Source: Paulinella micropora
Lineage: Eukaryota > Cercozoa > Imbricatea > Euglyphida
Direction: 5' to 3'
DNA length: 31,450 nucleotides
Assembly (NCBI GenBank): GCA_009731375.1
Contig: BJOX01000333.1
Span: forward strand, 264,716-296,165
Position numbers and translations under genes: made by a program. This document shows, piece by piece, positions 10,289 to 18,813 of this stretch; the first letter of the stretch is position 1; every line of letters begins with the position of its first letter. A model generated the notes under the pieces. It saw only the letters and a list, made by a program, of their open reading frames with translations, had not been told where the DNA came from and made no database searches.

Positions 10289-10311
10289 CCCCCCCCCCCC
10301 CCGGTTATAAT
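10289..10311 (+). promoter_or_regulatory. C14 run and TATA-like box upstream of the F-box/LRR gene
   Basis: A C run (10289-10302) is followed by GGTTATAATTTTC, with TATAAT at 10306-10311, about 78 bases before the ATG at 10389. Position and sequence suit a core promoter with a short 5' leader. AT-rich hexamers arise easily by chance, so this is only a candidate. Confidence 0.3.
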
Positions 10312-10388
10312 TTTCACACATCAGCACCATATCAGTAGTATTCCCTTGATTTCGTTGACTTGCTGTTTGTTAGGCAACTTGCTGTCTG

Positions 10389-11972
10389 ATGTCGTCCACT
10401 CCTGCAACATTAAACGCATCGTCTGTGAGGTTAGATGACTCACAGATTGGTCTCGAGACAAAATGCTCCTCCTCCTCCTCCTCCTCCTCTCGCACTCGAC
10501 GGTCCTCGTCACTGCCATCCTCAACTGAGCCACGCCCACGTAAGCTACGCAAACGACAAGTTTCTCACCTAACACGGAGGAGTGGAAACACAAGACTGCT
10601 CACGTTGCCCGTTGATTTATGGCGCTGCATTCGAGACTACGTAGGATGGCTGGGCTTACTCTCGCTCCCACATGTCTGCAGGCATTTTTCGGGCTTTCTG
10701 AAAAATCCACAGTTCTGGAAAGGCTTAGCAGAGCCAGTGCTTGACTTGAGCAAGTACAAGGATGGCGAACCTTTGGTTGCTCTGGGTGAGGTATGGCGTA
10801 AAAGTAAAGTTTCGTTCCGTAAGGTGCTTATGGCCGCGGGCACAACCGACTCTGCCATCAAATTGCTTGCTGGCATATCTGTCCAGCACTTGACTCTGCG
10901 TAGAGTTACGGACGCTGGGCTGGCTCACTTAACTGCGCTTTCTCTCCAGCGACTTGAGCTTGTTGACTGCGATCAAGTGACAGACGCTGGGCTGTCTCAC
11001 TTGTCTGCCTATTTGTCTCTCCAGCTGCTTGGTCTCCATGGTTGTGGGCAAGTTAGAGACGCTGGGCTGGCTCATTTGACCTCGCTGCCCCTGCGACACC
11101 TCGAGCTATCTGGCTGCGAACATGTCACAAACGCCGGGCTGGCCCACTTGATTGAATTACCCCTCCAACACCTCAGTCTCAACAATTGTACTCGAGTCAC
11201 GAACGCAGGGCTAGCTCACCTAGCAGAGCTGCCTCTAGAACACCTAAGTCTCGATTATTGTTGGCGAGTCACTAACGCAGGGCTTGAGTCTCTCTCTCAG
11301 CTGCCTCTGCAACATCTCTCTGTCGCGAACTGCTTCCAACTGACCGACGCTGGCTTGGCTCTTTTGGCCGCCCGGTTTGCCGGCCTCACGCATCTCGACC
11401 TTCACGGGTGTCGACCAGTCACAGATCATGGGCTAGCCCACTTAGCCCCTCTACCCCTGCAATATCTCAACGTCTGTGGATGTTCCTCGATAACCGACGC
11501 TGGGCTGGCTCACCTGTCTGCGCTTCCTCTCCGCCATCTCAACTTATCCCGTTGCAACAGAGTCACTGACACTGGGCTGGCTCACCTGTCAGCGCTTCCT
11601 CTCCACCACCTCAACCTCACCGGTTGCCACCGAATCACAGACAGTGGGCTGGGTCACTTATCTGCGCTGCCCCTTCGGCATCTCAACCTCACCATGTGCG
11701 ATCGAATCACGGACGATGGGCTGGCTTACTTGGCAACCCTCCCCCTACACCATCTCCATCTGTTCAACCTGACTCAAATCACAGACGCTGGGCTTGCTCA
11801 CTTGTCTGGGCTTCCTCTGCAACATCTCGTTCTCGCTCGCAATAGCGTCACGGACGCGGGGCTGGTCCACTTGTCTAAGCTACCCCTTCTCCACCTCGAC
11901 GTGAACTTTTGTTACAGAATCAGCAAAGTTGCCCTGGCTTCACTCTCCCGCTCACTCCGAATCAAACGTTAA
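10389..11972 (+). CDS. F-box / leucine-rich-repeat protein, 527 residues, intronless
   Basis: One uninterrupted frame from ATG 10389 to TAA 11970-11972. Residues 1-69 are a basic, Ser-rich tail with an eight-Ser run (27-34, encoded by a TCC microsatellite) and an RPRKLRKRQ basic patch (49-57) that could be a nuclear signal. Residues about 70-113 (LLTLPVDLWRCIRDYV, then LPHVCRHFSGFLKNPQFWKGL) fit an F-box, which in known proteins binds Skp1 in SCF ubiquitin ligases. From residue 165 to the end come 15 repeats of about 24 residues of the cysteine-containing LRR type, built as LxHLxLxxC followed by xxITDAGLAHLSxLP. By family knowledge this is a substrate-recognition subunit; the substrate is unknown. 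The last repeat is degenerate (NFCYRISKVALASL). Regular 72-bp DNA periodicity implies growth by unequal crossing-over. The lack of introns could mean a retrocopy, a gene-poor lineage or transfer. No AATAAA was found nearby downstream. Confidence 0.9.
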   Translation: MSSTPATLNASSVRLDDSQIGLETKCSSSSSSSSRTRRSSSLPSSTEPRPRKLRKRQVSHLTRRSGNTRLLTLPVDLWRCIRDYVGWLGLLSLPHVCRHFSGFLKNPQFWKGLAEPVLDLSKYKDGEPLVALGEVWRKSKVSFRKVLMAAGTTDSAIKLLAGISVQHLTLRRVTDAGLAHLTALSLQRLELVDCDQVTDAGLSHLSAYLSLQLLGLHGCGQVRDAGLAHLTSLPLRHLELSGCEHVTNAGLAHLIELPLQHLSLNNCTRVTNAGLAHLAELPLEHLSLDYCWRVTNAGLESLSQLPLQHLSVANCFQLTDAGLALLAARFAGLTHLDLHGCRPVTDHGLAHLAPLPLQYLNVCGCSSITDAGLAHLSALPLRHLNLSRCNRVTDTGLAHLSALPLHHLNLTGCHRITDSGLGHLSALPLRHLNLTMCDRITDDGLAYLATLPLHHLHLFNLTQITDAGLAHLSGLPLQHLVLARNSVTDAGLVHLSKLPLLHLDVNFCYRISKVALASLSRSLRIKR

Positions 11973-12175
11973 CCAAATCTAACCTAACCTTCCCTTACCC
12001 AACCTGATCTAACCTAACCTAACCTAACCTAACCTGACCCAACCTAACTTAACAAGCCAACCCAACCAAACCTAGCCTAAGCAAACCTAACCTAACCTAA
12101 CTAACCTAACCTAAAGTAAGCGAATGTAACCTAACCTAACCTATCCTTACCTAACCTAACCTTACCCTATCCTAT
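11973..12175 (+). repeat. Degenerate (CCTAA)n pentamer run after the stop codon
   Basis: AACCTAACCTAACC-type repeats with many substitutions begin within a few bases of the F-box/LRR stop codon, so they would lie in its 3' UTR. The complement is TTAGG, the telomere repeat known from arthropods. Degeneracy and position suggest an interstitial relic or an independent microsatellite, not a telomere. Confidence 0.85.
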
Positions 12176-12293
12176 AGCTGACTAACATTTAAGCGCGTCA
12201 ACGAGTAGGAAAATCGATGGTTGTGGTAAGCAATAGGTAAAGTTAGGTAAGTAGGCAGGTAAGAACGACGGGCTTCTCCACTTTTCTAACGAG

Positions 12294-12414
12294 CGTTCTA
12301 CACCACCTAGAATTCCGGGTTTCTGGTGCCACTTTCTGGGTTCGCTTCGAGAAAAACCTGGCCGGTGGTGCCACTTTCACACCCAGAACATGGAAATCTG
12401 GGTGGTGTAAAACG
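12294..12414. mobile_element. Foldback (MITE-like) element, about 121 bp
   Basis: CGTTCTACACCACCTAGA at 12294 pairs with the complement of TCTGGGTGGTGTAAAACG ending at 12414. The arms are about 35 bases with several mismatches. Inside, GGTGCCACTTTC occurs twice. No frame codes for a transposase, so if mobile it is non-autonomous. It lies between the CCTAA run and a duplicated fragment of the LRR gene. It is single-copy in this window, so mobility is inferred from structure only. Confidence 0.55.
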
Positions 12415-12416
12415 GA

Positions 12417-12498
12417 CCTAAGCTTCACCTCGACATGAATTTTTGTTACAGACATCCACGCTGCCTTGGCTGCGTTCTCTCAAACACTTGCAATCAGT
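12417..12498 (+). pseudogene. Truncated duplicate of the 3' end of the F-box/LRR gene
   Basis: CACCTCGACATGAATTTTTG followed by TTACAGA matches CACCTCGACGTGAACTTTTG plus TTACAGA in the last repeat of the gene (near 11895-11921), and weaker similarity continues through the gene's final 50 coding bases. Relative to the gene it lacks about 7-8 bases after CTAAGCT and has at least one frame-breaking indel. The start of translation (LHLDMNFCYR) mirrors LHLDVNFCYR. Upstream LRR units are absent. It directly abuts a GATA array. It is evidence of a former second gene copy or a partial tandem duplication. Confidence 0.75.
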
Positions 12499-12880
<382 letters not shown>

Positions 12881-12926
12881 GTAAGTGCGCCAGAAGAAAC
12901 ATCGATCGGTCTGGGAGGCAAGTTAT

Positions 12927-12988
12927 TAGGTAGGTAGGTAGGTAGGTAGGTAGGTAGGTAGGGAAGTAGGTAAGTAGGTAGGTAGGTA
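12927..12988 (+). repeat. (GTAG)n array
   Basis: GTAG tetramers with one GGAAGTAGGTAA interruption, shortly after the GATA array and a 46-base unique spacer. Confidence 0.93.
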
Positions 12989-13545
12989 TAGTAAAGGGAT
13001 CAAATCAGCCTTCCTTTGTACAATAATTAGACGGCGGACAGAGTCAAACAGCTGATGTTTGTGCTCTTTAAAGAGGACTAAAATATGAGGACAGAAAAAG
13101 GGATATTGTAATGTTTCCTGTCTGATGTGCCAAAAGTTTTTTGTTGAGTGTATATACAAAATTATTTTTTACGCAAGCACTGTTTTAATAGACTCATGAT
13201 ACTTGCCACTCGTAGAGCTGAGTGGGAAGCAGAAGAGATAAAATGGAAGAGGTATCAACTGAGAGATACAAAAGGAGAAATTTTCCGTGTGTCCACCATC
13301 TCCCCTCCCCCCACTCTCCCTATATTAACTAGTCTAGTACTGTATTGATAACTTGAAAAATGAGCGTCCTTCAGGTAACTTTCACAGTTTCTTAGCGACA
13401 CAGTCGGACGCTGCCGATTGATTTCGCCGGCCACTGAGTTGCCAGATGCATTACGGTTGTAGTGATTATTATTAATAATAATAATAAATCCGAAAGAAAT
13501 CAAGTTGAGTTACTACGTTAGATGATATCATAATATCCGCGACAT
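12989..13545. other. Unique DNA; one weakly coding-like 66-codon frame
   Basis: A plus-strand frame (13148-13348) contains a charged, helix-like stretch (RRAEWEAEEIKWKRYQLRD) but lacks recognisable family features, and its N-terminal part is AT-rich. An (AAT)n run lies near 13469-13489. I would not call a gene. Confidence 0.35.
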
Positions 13546-13630
13546 GGCGCCCGGCCCGGGCCGGGGCCTGGGTCCCTGACCAAGTAAATTAGTTAAAGTG
13601 TGACCCGGAGTCCCGGTCCGGCCGGGCGTC
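13546..13630. repeat. GC-rich imperfect inverted repeat
   Basis: A left arm of about 29 bases (GGCGCCCGGCCCGGG, then CCGGGGCCTGGGTC) faces a right arm GACCCGGAGTCCCGG, then TCCGGCCGGGCGTC, around a 27-base AT-rich loop. About three quarters of the arm positions pair. It stands out against AT-rich surroundings and resembles the better-matched foldback at 14965-15062. Confidence 0.7.
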
Positions 13631-14409
13631 TTCAAATGAAGTGTTACTACTGAGCAATGCCGGAACAGTGTGACTAGTACCATGGTGAATCAGTGATGCT
13701 CAATCTAGGCCGTCATATGAGTTGAATCTCAATAGTACAGTATACCGAGGTTATGAGTATGGTCGGATCGATCATAAGATGTTTCTTCTAGTGCCGCTGA
13801 GTACTGTGTGACTTTTATTCTACTAGAAACTTCTGCAGTCATCACTAACCCTTAACGTAATTTCAGTCCACTCGAGTGGACTGAATCCACTCGAGTGGTG
13901 GGATCGTAATCAGGTTTACCGTCAAGCATGCCACCGTAACATATGATCGTCACAAGTTCTATACCCTCAATGAGATATCATGGCAATACCGTCCGTAGTT
14001 AGTAAGTTTTGAAAGCACTGGCATGTATTATCATCTAATATAATGAAAAAAACACATCTAGTTTATAATATATTTCGACTTTCCGACTCCGACTCGGAGT
14101 CTGAGGCTTCCGGTGTGAAAAGTGAAACACAGCGCACACTGGGCCGACAGCAACTTATGATGCATGGGAACATCATGATTGAGCCGCTGTGTCACAGCAG
14201 TATATTGTTCAGAGCATATAGATTATGTTTGCTTATCATGAGCCTTCAGTCATTCAGATAACAGATAGGCAAGGTAGCACAGTTCGGATTCAAGGGGCAG
14301 GACGTGCACAGAGCGAACTAGCAGTTGCTGTTGCCCGCCAGGATGCTGATTTAGCATGATCTTATGGGTGTTGTCACTGAGCATTGATTCAAGTTCGCCA
14401 TTCGGCAAG
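13631..14409. other. Unique DNA upstream of the gene remnant
   Basis: Mostly without long frames. The best is 14043-14261 (72 codons), which includes an acidic RLSDSDSESEASGVKSE segment that could be an exon, though the DNA there is a near-palindrome (CCGACTCCGACTCGGAGTC). No start, splice or domain evidence makes it firm. Confidence 0.4.
13862..13898. repeat. Perfect 24-bp palindrome plus repeated 12-bp core
   Basis: Bases 13862-13885 read the same on both strands, centred on CTCGAG. Its 12-bp core CCACTCGAGTGG (13868-13879) recurs at 13887-13898. This could be a protein-dimer binding site (CTCGAG is an E-box-type sequence) or a small foldback relic. Confidence 0.9.
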
Positions 14410-14860
14410 ATGGCTGCAGAAGCGCCGGATGCAAATCCCCACGACATTATTAATAATTACTCACGATCAAACAAACTTCAACTTTTCATGATTCGAAATT
14501 GAAAGTCCGATGCAGGGGTTTCAGAAGTGCCACGGACTGCAAGAGCTGAGTGCATGAGAAATTCGTTCAGATGATTATGGAGATTTTGCAAAGGTTGAGG
14601 GGTTCAGTGATTACATTTGGGGTCAGAAGAGCTTGTGACCTGGGTGTCTTCAACCAGAAATTGCTATCCAGTCAGGTGATTTGAAAGCTATTGATCAGCG
14701 CTTATGCCATCAAGGTGCTTACGGTGTGAACTTGAAGGACATCACACATTTTGCGTTTTATCTCACACCAAAAGGCAAGCAGCCTTCGAAAAAGAAAAGG
14801 GCTCGCGGGACAGTTGAAAAAGAGTTAGTAGGTCGTTCTCCAAAGGCTGCGAAGAAATAA
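14410..14860 (+). pseudogene. Broken or spliced gene with coding traces in three frames
   Basis: ATG 14410, in good context (AAGATGGC), opens a 30-codon frame (MAAEAPDANPHDIINNYSRS...) that stops at 14500-14502. A second frame nearby gives HEKFVQMIMEILQRLRGSV and continues to a TGA near 14684. A third, open from 14639 to the TAA at 14858-14860 (73 codons), gives KAIDQRLCHQGAYGVNLKDI, a basic GKQPSKKKRARG stretch suggestive of a nuclear signal, and ends in RSPKAAKK. The same third frame upstream reads SDDYGDFAKVEGFSDYIWGQ before an in-frame TGA at 14636-14638. Protein-like character moving between frames without long gaps suggests a gene decayed by frameshifts; small introns are the alternative. 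AATAAA overlaps the final stop. I do not recognise the family. Confidence 0.45.
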
Positions 14861-14864
14861 TAAA
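14859..14864 (+). terminator. AATAAA polyadenylation hexamer overlapping a stop codon
   Basis: The final TAA (14858-14860) of the remnant gene runs directly into a canonical AATAAA. This supports a real former 3' end here. Such extreme closeness is seen in compact 3' ends but could be chance in A-rich DNA. Confidence 0.45.
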
Positions 14865-14964
14865 ATGCATCATACTTTCTGTTTATTTACAGTACTACTG
14901 ATTGAAAGTCATTACTATTAAAAACTATAGTGTTGGTTTAAAATTAATTGCTGTAAACTGCAAA

Positions 14965-15062
14965 GGGGCGCCCTACGGAAACCCCGCGCTGCCGACCCCG
15001 CCTCGCAGCGCGACAGCGCGGCGAGGCGGGGTCGGCAGCGCGGTGGTTGGCGTAGGCGCCCC
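14965..15062. mobile_element. GC-rich foldback element, 42-bp arms
   Basis: Arms 14965-15006 and 15021-15062 pair with a 14-base loop. The inner 23 bases of each arm are perfectly complementary (CCGCGCTGCCGACCCCGCC plus TCGC), and the outer parts match with small indels (GGGGCGCC / GGCGCCCC ends). It is set in AT-rich DNA about 100 bases after the gene remnant. Such a strong hairpin with no coding capacity is typical of foldback or MITE-like elements. Only one copy is present here. Confidence 0.7.
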
Positions 15063-15317
15063 CTCCTACTGCTTCAGGTACACATGCCCTGCGGGGCAAA
15101 ACACCTCTCTATCTAAATCTATCACACGTCGGCTCTGCCGGGCCCGAAATCTTAAACTAGGAAGCGTAAGTATGGGAATCGAGTTGTGGCGAGGAAACAA
15201 AAAATTACTTCTGCTATAAATTATTACACCTTGATGACATGTATGGTCCGGAAAACTGACTGTCGCTTTCCGTACAGATTGTGAGAAGTCCATGAAGACA
15301 TGACTGACCACACACCA
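15063..15317. other. Unique spacer, no gene seen
   Basis: Short frames cross it on both strands but extend from the foldback element and lack domain character. Confidence 0.5.
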
Positions 15318-15520
15318 GAGAAGTTCCTAGTTCTTGACTACAATGAGCAATGACTTCAAGTCATTCCATCTCAGCCAATACTGGCTGCTGTCGCTTGTGC
15401 AGTGGCTCGTTTGAAAGCTCTCGTCAAGAGCTTACTAGTGAGCTAAGCTACAGCTTCTGGACCTAAGTAGTGACTGAGAACGAAGCGCTTAAAGTCATTG
15501 CTCATTGTAGTTAAGAACTA
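15318..15520. mobile_element. Foldback family M2, copy 1
   Basis: The left end GTTCTTGACTACAATGAGCA plus ATGACTTCAAG pairs with the right end (CTTAAAGTCATTGCTCATTG plus TAGTTAAGAAC) over about 31 bases with two mismatches. An inner GAAAGCTCTC/GAGCTTAC partial hairpin lies mid-element. A diverged second copy with the same ends, inner hairpin and ACTGAGAACGAAGC motif is at 23571-23785. No coding capacity. The two-copy, full-length foldback structure supports a MITE-like family. Confidence 0.8.
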
Positions 15521-15578
15521 TTCGGGTAGCTTCGAGGTTGAGTTGGGTAAGACTTGGTAGCGTTACAGGTTAAGACGG

Positions 15579-15580
<2 letters not shown>

Positions 15581-15649
<69 letters not shown>
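15581..15649 (+). repeat. (GA)n dinucleotide array
   Basis: About 69 bases of pure GA. Confidence 0.98.
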
Positions 15650-15651
<2 letters not shown>

Positions 15652-15705
15652 TGTGCCATAGTTGTTTTGCTTGGATGAGGATGTGAAGGTCGGGCAGGTG
15701 GGGTT

Positions 15706-16012
15706 AGAGTTTGATTTGGGTAAGCGAAAGGTCGGCGGGTTAGCGCGTCATATTCTTGTTAGAGGCTGATTTGGGTAAGGGAAAGGTCAGCGAGTAACGC
15801 GTCATATTCCTTTATCCGTCACCTCTACAAACTGTGGTCATGTTACCGATAAAACTACATATGCGGCGCGCCAAAATTGACGTGTTTTGCGGACTCGCCG
15901 GCCCGGCTCGCCCGCAAAACACGTCAGATTTGTGGCAAGCCGCATAATATACTATTTAGAGGTTGATTTGGGTAAGGGAGAGGTCGGCGGGTAGAGCGTC
16001 ATATTCTTCTGG
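15706..16012 (+). repeat. About 53-bp tandem repeat, three units, third displaced by an insertion
   Basis: Units at 15706-15760, 15761-15810 and 15958-16012 share GATTTGGGTAAGGGAAAGGT, then a CGGCGGGT and CGTCATATTC core. Units 2 and 3 are separated by exactly the M1 copy A segment. The repeat array is therefore older than the insertion. Confidence 0.9.
15811..15957. mobile_element. Foldback family M1, copy A (inserted in a tandem repeat)
   Basis: The segment opens with a near-palindromic TTATCCGTCACC...TTACCGATAA hairpin, then ACTACATATGCGGCGCGCC, then a 23-base arm (15872-15894) that pairs with 15910-15932 with two or three mismatches, and ends GCCGCATAATATACTA. Copies B (18124-18280, inverted) and C (22326-22474) share the whole layout. 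No coding capacity. It lies between the second and third units of the 53-bp repeat, direct evidence for insertion. Confidence 0.88.
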
Positions 16013-16066
16013 CTCGTCTGACTCCTCACCAATCTCACTACCCGCCTGCATAGCGTGGCATACAAA

Positions 16067-16182
16067 TTGATCGATAGATTGATAGATAGGTGGATAGATA
16101 GATAGGTAGATAGGTAGGTAGATAGGTAGATAGGTAGACAGGTAGGTAGGTAGGTAGGTAGGTAGGTAGATAGATAGGTAGG

Positions 16183-16216
<34 letters not shown>
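16067..16216 (+). repeat. (GATA)n/(GTAG)n array, left flank of R1 copy 1
   Basis: Mixed GATA, GTAG and GACAGGTA units ending in GATAGATA immediately before the TGTTTGGTC start of R1. Confidence 0.96.
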
Positions 16217-17096
16217 TGTTTGGTCTATCAGCTCTGCATATCCGAAGACATAGGCATCCATTCCACCCCACCTCCAGACGGAGGCTGGGTAGCGGGCTGG
16301 GAGGAAGCACTAAGCTTAGAATGTATGCAGTCTGAAGGTTCTACAACCCTCCCTGGCTAGAGGGCCGTAGAACCAACCCAGACACGTGTCCGTGATCACG
16401 TGCCCCGCCAAGGCTCGGGCCCGAGGGGTACACCAACCCTCGAGCTTCATCCAAGGCGACCACTTTCGCGGCGGCCGGACTATACCTTAAGATCTCCCTG
16501 CTTATGTGCCTACCCGCACACAGGAAGATCCCACTCCCGTCTAGTCTCTGAACCTTTCCCATTTGTCAGGACACCACTGGGTAGTGGCGACGGAGGACTA
16601 CCGGGCCAGCTGCAGCGGTGACATAAGTGGGCCGACGTCGAGAGTAGTGGCCATTTGCCATATCCACTGGTCACTAAACTCACGTCGGAACACCAAGTCA
16701 GTCCAAGGCAGCCAATCAGAGGTAGTCGTACCGAGTAGGAGCCATGCGCGGGGTTGGCCTGACAAGAAGGGACTTGGCTGCGGGTTACCCATTATTCCCT
16801 GCGTGGCCATATCCTTCGAGTTTTTACCATCCGACGAGCGTTACCTCGACTGCTGCACCTTGCGGTTTCCCGCAGGCCGCGGTATCGAAGGCTCTTAGGG
16901 CTTTCCCGAACAGTTTGAGAGTGTATCGAGGGCCGATGAAGGGTAGTCATCAGCCCTGGCCAGTCACGCTGCACCAGCTGCGACTGCAAAAACAGCTGGT
17001 GAAGGGCTGAAGGAGATAGATAGATCGACCCCCAGGCTGTAGGTGCCAGTGGGTCGAGTCCAACTCCGGGATGCAGTTTACCGTCATGCCCAGGAC
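16217..17096 (+). mobile_element. Dispersed element R1, copy 1 (880 bp, GATA on both sides)
   Basis: The element begins TGTTTGGTCTATCAGC and ends CATGCCCAGGAC, with GATA arrays directly on both sides. Copy 2 (20033-20912) is collinear at a constant offset of 3,816 with no indel. Base differences are about 19 between 16270 and 16351, and about two elsewhere. Structural features on the plus strand are a hairpin CCTCC/GGAGG (16271-16284), a 15-bp stem near 16337-16374, a perfect CACCAGCTG/CAGCTGGTG stem (16972-17001) nested in TCAGCCCT/AGGGCTGA, and a TCGACCC/GGGTCGA stem (17025-17057). GGTCGAGTCC near 17052 resembles a pol III B box, but no A box was found. A short internal GATAGATAGATC lies at about 17015. 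Frames up to 111 codons exist on both strands, but none is convincing as protein. Best read as a structured, non-autonomous retroposon or as the 3' part of one. Confidence 0.75.
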
Positions 17097-17166
<70 letters not shown>

Positions 17167-17253
17167 GTAGGTAGGAAGGTAGGAAGGTAGGTAGGTAGGT
17201 AGGTAGGTAGGTGGGTAGGTAGGTAGGTAGGTAGGTAGGTAGATATAGATAGT

Positions 17254-17322
<69 letters not shown>

Positions 17323-17349
17323 GTAGATAGATAGATGGTAGATAGATAA

Positions 17350-17387
<38 letters not shown>

Positions 17388-17439
17388 GGATAGACAGATA
17401 GATAGATAGATAGATAGATAGATAGGTAGACAGACAGAC

Positions 17440-17524
<85 letters not shown>
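17097..17524 (+). repeat. (GATA)n/(GTAG)n array, right flank of R1 copy 1
   Basis: GATA units with a GTAG section (about 17165-17240) and a short GACA patch (about 17428-17440). Confidence 0.97.
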
Positions 17525-17525
<1 letters not shown>

Positions 17526-17584
17526 GTAAGTGAACGGATGAAGGGTTTCACTCCGCCCCTTCATACCGTATCATACATACCTAA

Positions 17585-17617
<33 letters not shown>

Positions 17618-17618
17618 C

Positions 17619-17658
<40 letters not shown>

Positions 17659-17770
17659 GGATAGATGGATAGATGGATAGATAGATAGATACAATAGATA
17701 GATAGAATAGATAGATAAAGGAACGGAGGCACGGTTTCACTTGGCTCCTTCATACCGTATCATACTGAAA
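17525..17770 (+). repeat. Paired 55-bp units around a GATA array
   Basis: Units at 17525-17580 and 17716-17770 share GGTTTCACT and CTCCTTCATACCGTATCATAC-type sequence with several differences, separated by a GATA array with GGATA and ACAATAGATAG variants. Each unit again has GATA on both sides, the pattern seen for R1 and R2. Confidence 0.85.
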
Positions 17771-17788
17771 GATAGATAGATACACACG

Positions 17789-18033
<245 letters not shown>

Positions 18034-18123
18034 AGGTTACTTGGCTGATAATGATTTGTGCGGCTGAGTTGGACTCCCTCAAAGTGCCTGGGGGCGAGTT
18101 CACTCCCTATTCACAATACATCA

Positions 18124-18280
18124 TAGTATACTATGATATCATGCGGCTAGCCAGAAATTTTACGTGCTTTGCGGGCGAGCCGGAGCCGGGCCGGCGAGCC
18201 CGCAAACCACGTCAGATTTGGCGCGCCGCATATGTAGTTTTATCGGTAACATGACCACATTTTGTGGAGGTGACCGAGAA
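18124..18280. mobile_element. Foldback family M1, copy B (inverted orientation)
   Basis: Inverted relative to copies A and C. Arms 18154-18176 and 18198-18220 pair around a GC-rich loop, GGCGCGCC follows at 18220-18227, and the accessory near-palindrome (TTATCGGTAACATGACCACA...) ends near 18280. The outer end sits at a TAGTATACTA palindrome. Several substitutions relative to C mark an older copy. Confidence 0.87.
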
Positions 18281-18400
18281 ATGACGTATATGGTCCAATT
18301 TCTACAATATCAGAATCCCATTTTTCTTTTACCATATGTGGGGCTTAATCGAGTGGGAGAGGAGGAGAGCCACTCTAGATCAGTCTTTGCTGGCCTTGGG
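18281..18400. other. Short unique spacer
   Basis: About 120 bases between M1 copy B and a CT array. No feature found. Confidence 0.5.
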
Positions 18401-18403
18401 CGG

Positions 18404-18489
<86 letters not shown>

Positions 18490-18611
18490 GTATGTATGTA
18501 TGTATGTATGCATGCATGTATGCATGTATGTATGTATGTATGTATGTATGTATGTATGTATGTATGTATGTTTGTATGTACGTATGAATGTATGTATAAT
18601 ATACATACATT
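18401..18611 (+). repeat. (CT)n then (TATG)n array ending in an inverted TATG/CATA join
   Basis: CT repeats (to about 18485) switch to TATG repeats. The array ends in AATGTATGTA-TAATA-TACATACATT (18587-18611), a perfect 10-bp stem with a 5-base loop. Confidence 0.95.
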
Positions 18612-18657
18612 GGACGGTAGTAGAGGGTCCCCAGCAGTCCACAGCCCCCCCACACCC

Positions 18658-18731
<74 letters not shown>

Positions 18732-18767
18732 GATACATAGGTAGGTAGATGAATAGATGGATAGATG

Positions 18768-18813
<46 letters not shown>

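Noticed and set aside
10321-10593. Minus-strand frame with an Arg- or Glu-rich run opposite the LRR gene start
   Set aside because: Shadow of the TCC microsatellite that encodes the Ser run on the plus strand.
11973-12175. True telomere or chromosome end
   Set aside because: The repeat is degenerate, short and internal, with genes and arrays on both sides.
14636-14638. Possible reassigned TGA codon, because the frame is protein-like on both sides of this TGA
   Set aside because: The LRR gene uses TAA and the candidate exon ends at TGA. Other frames in the same region are also protein-like, so frameshift decay or introns explain it without code change.
16217-17096. R1 as a tRNA-derived SINE
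   Set aside because: A B-box-like GGTCGAGTCC exists near the right end, but no A box lies at the proper distance upstream, and no tRNA-like fold could be drawn.
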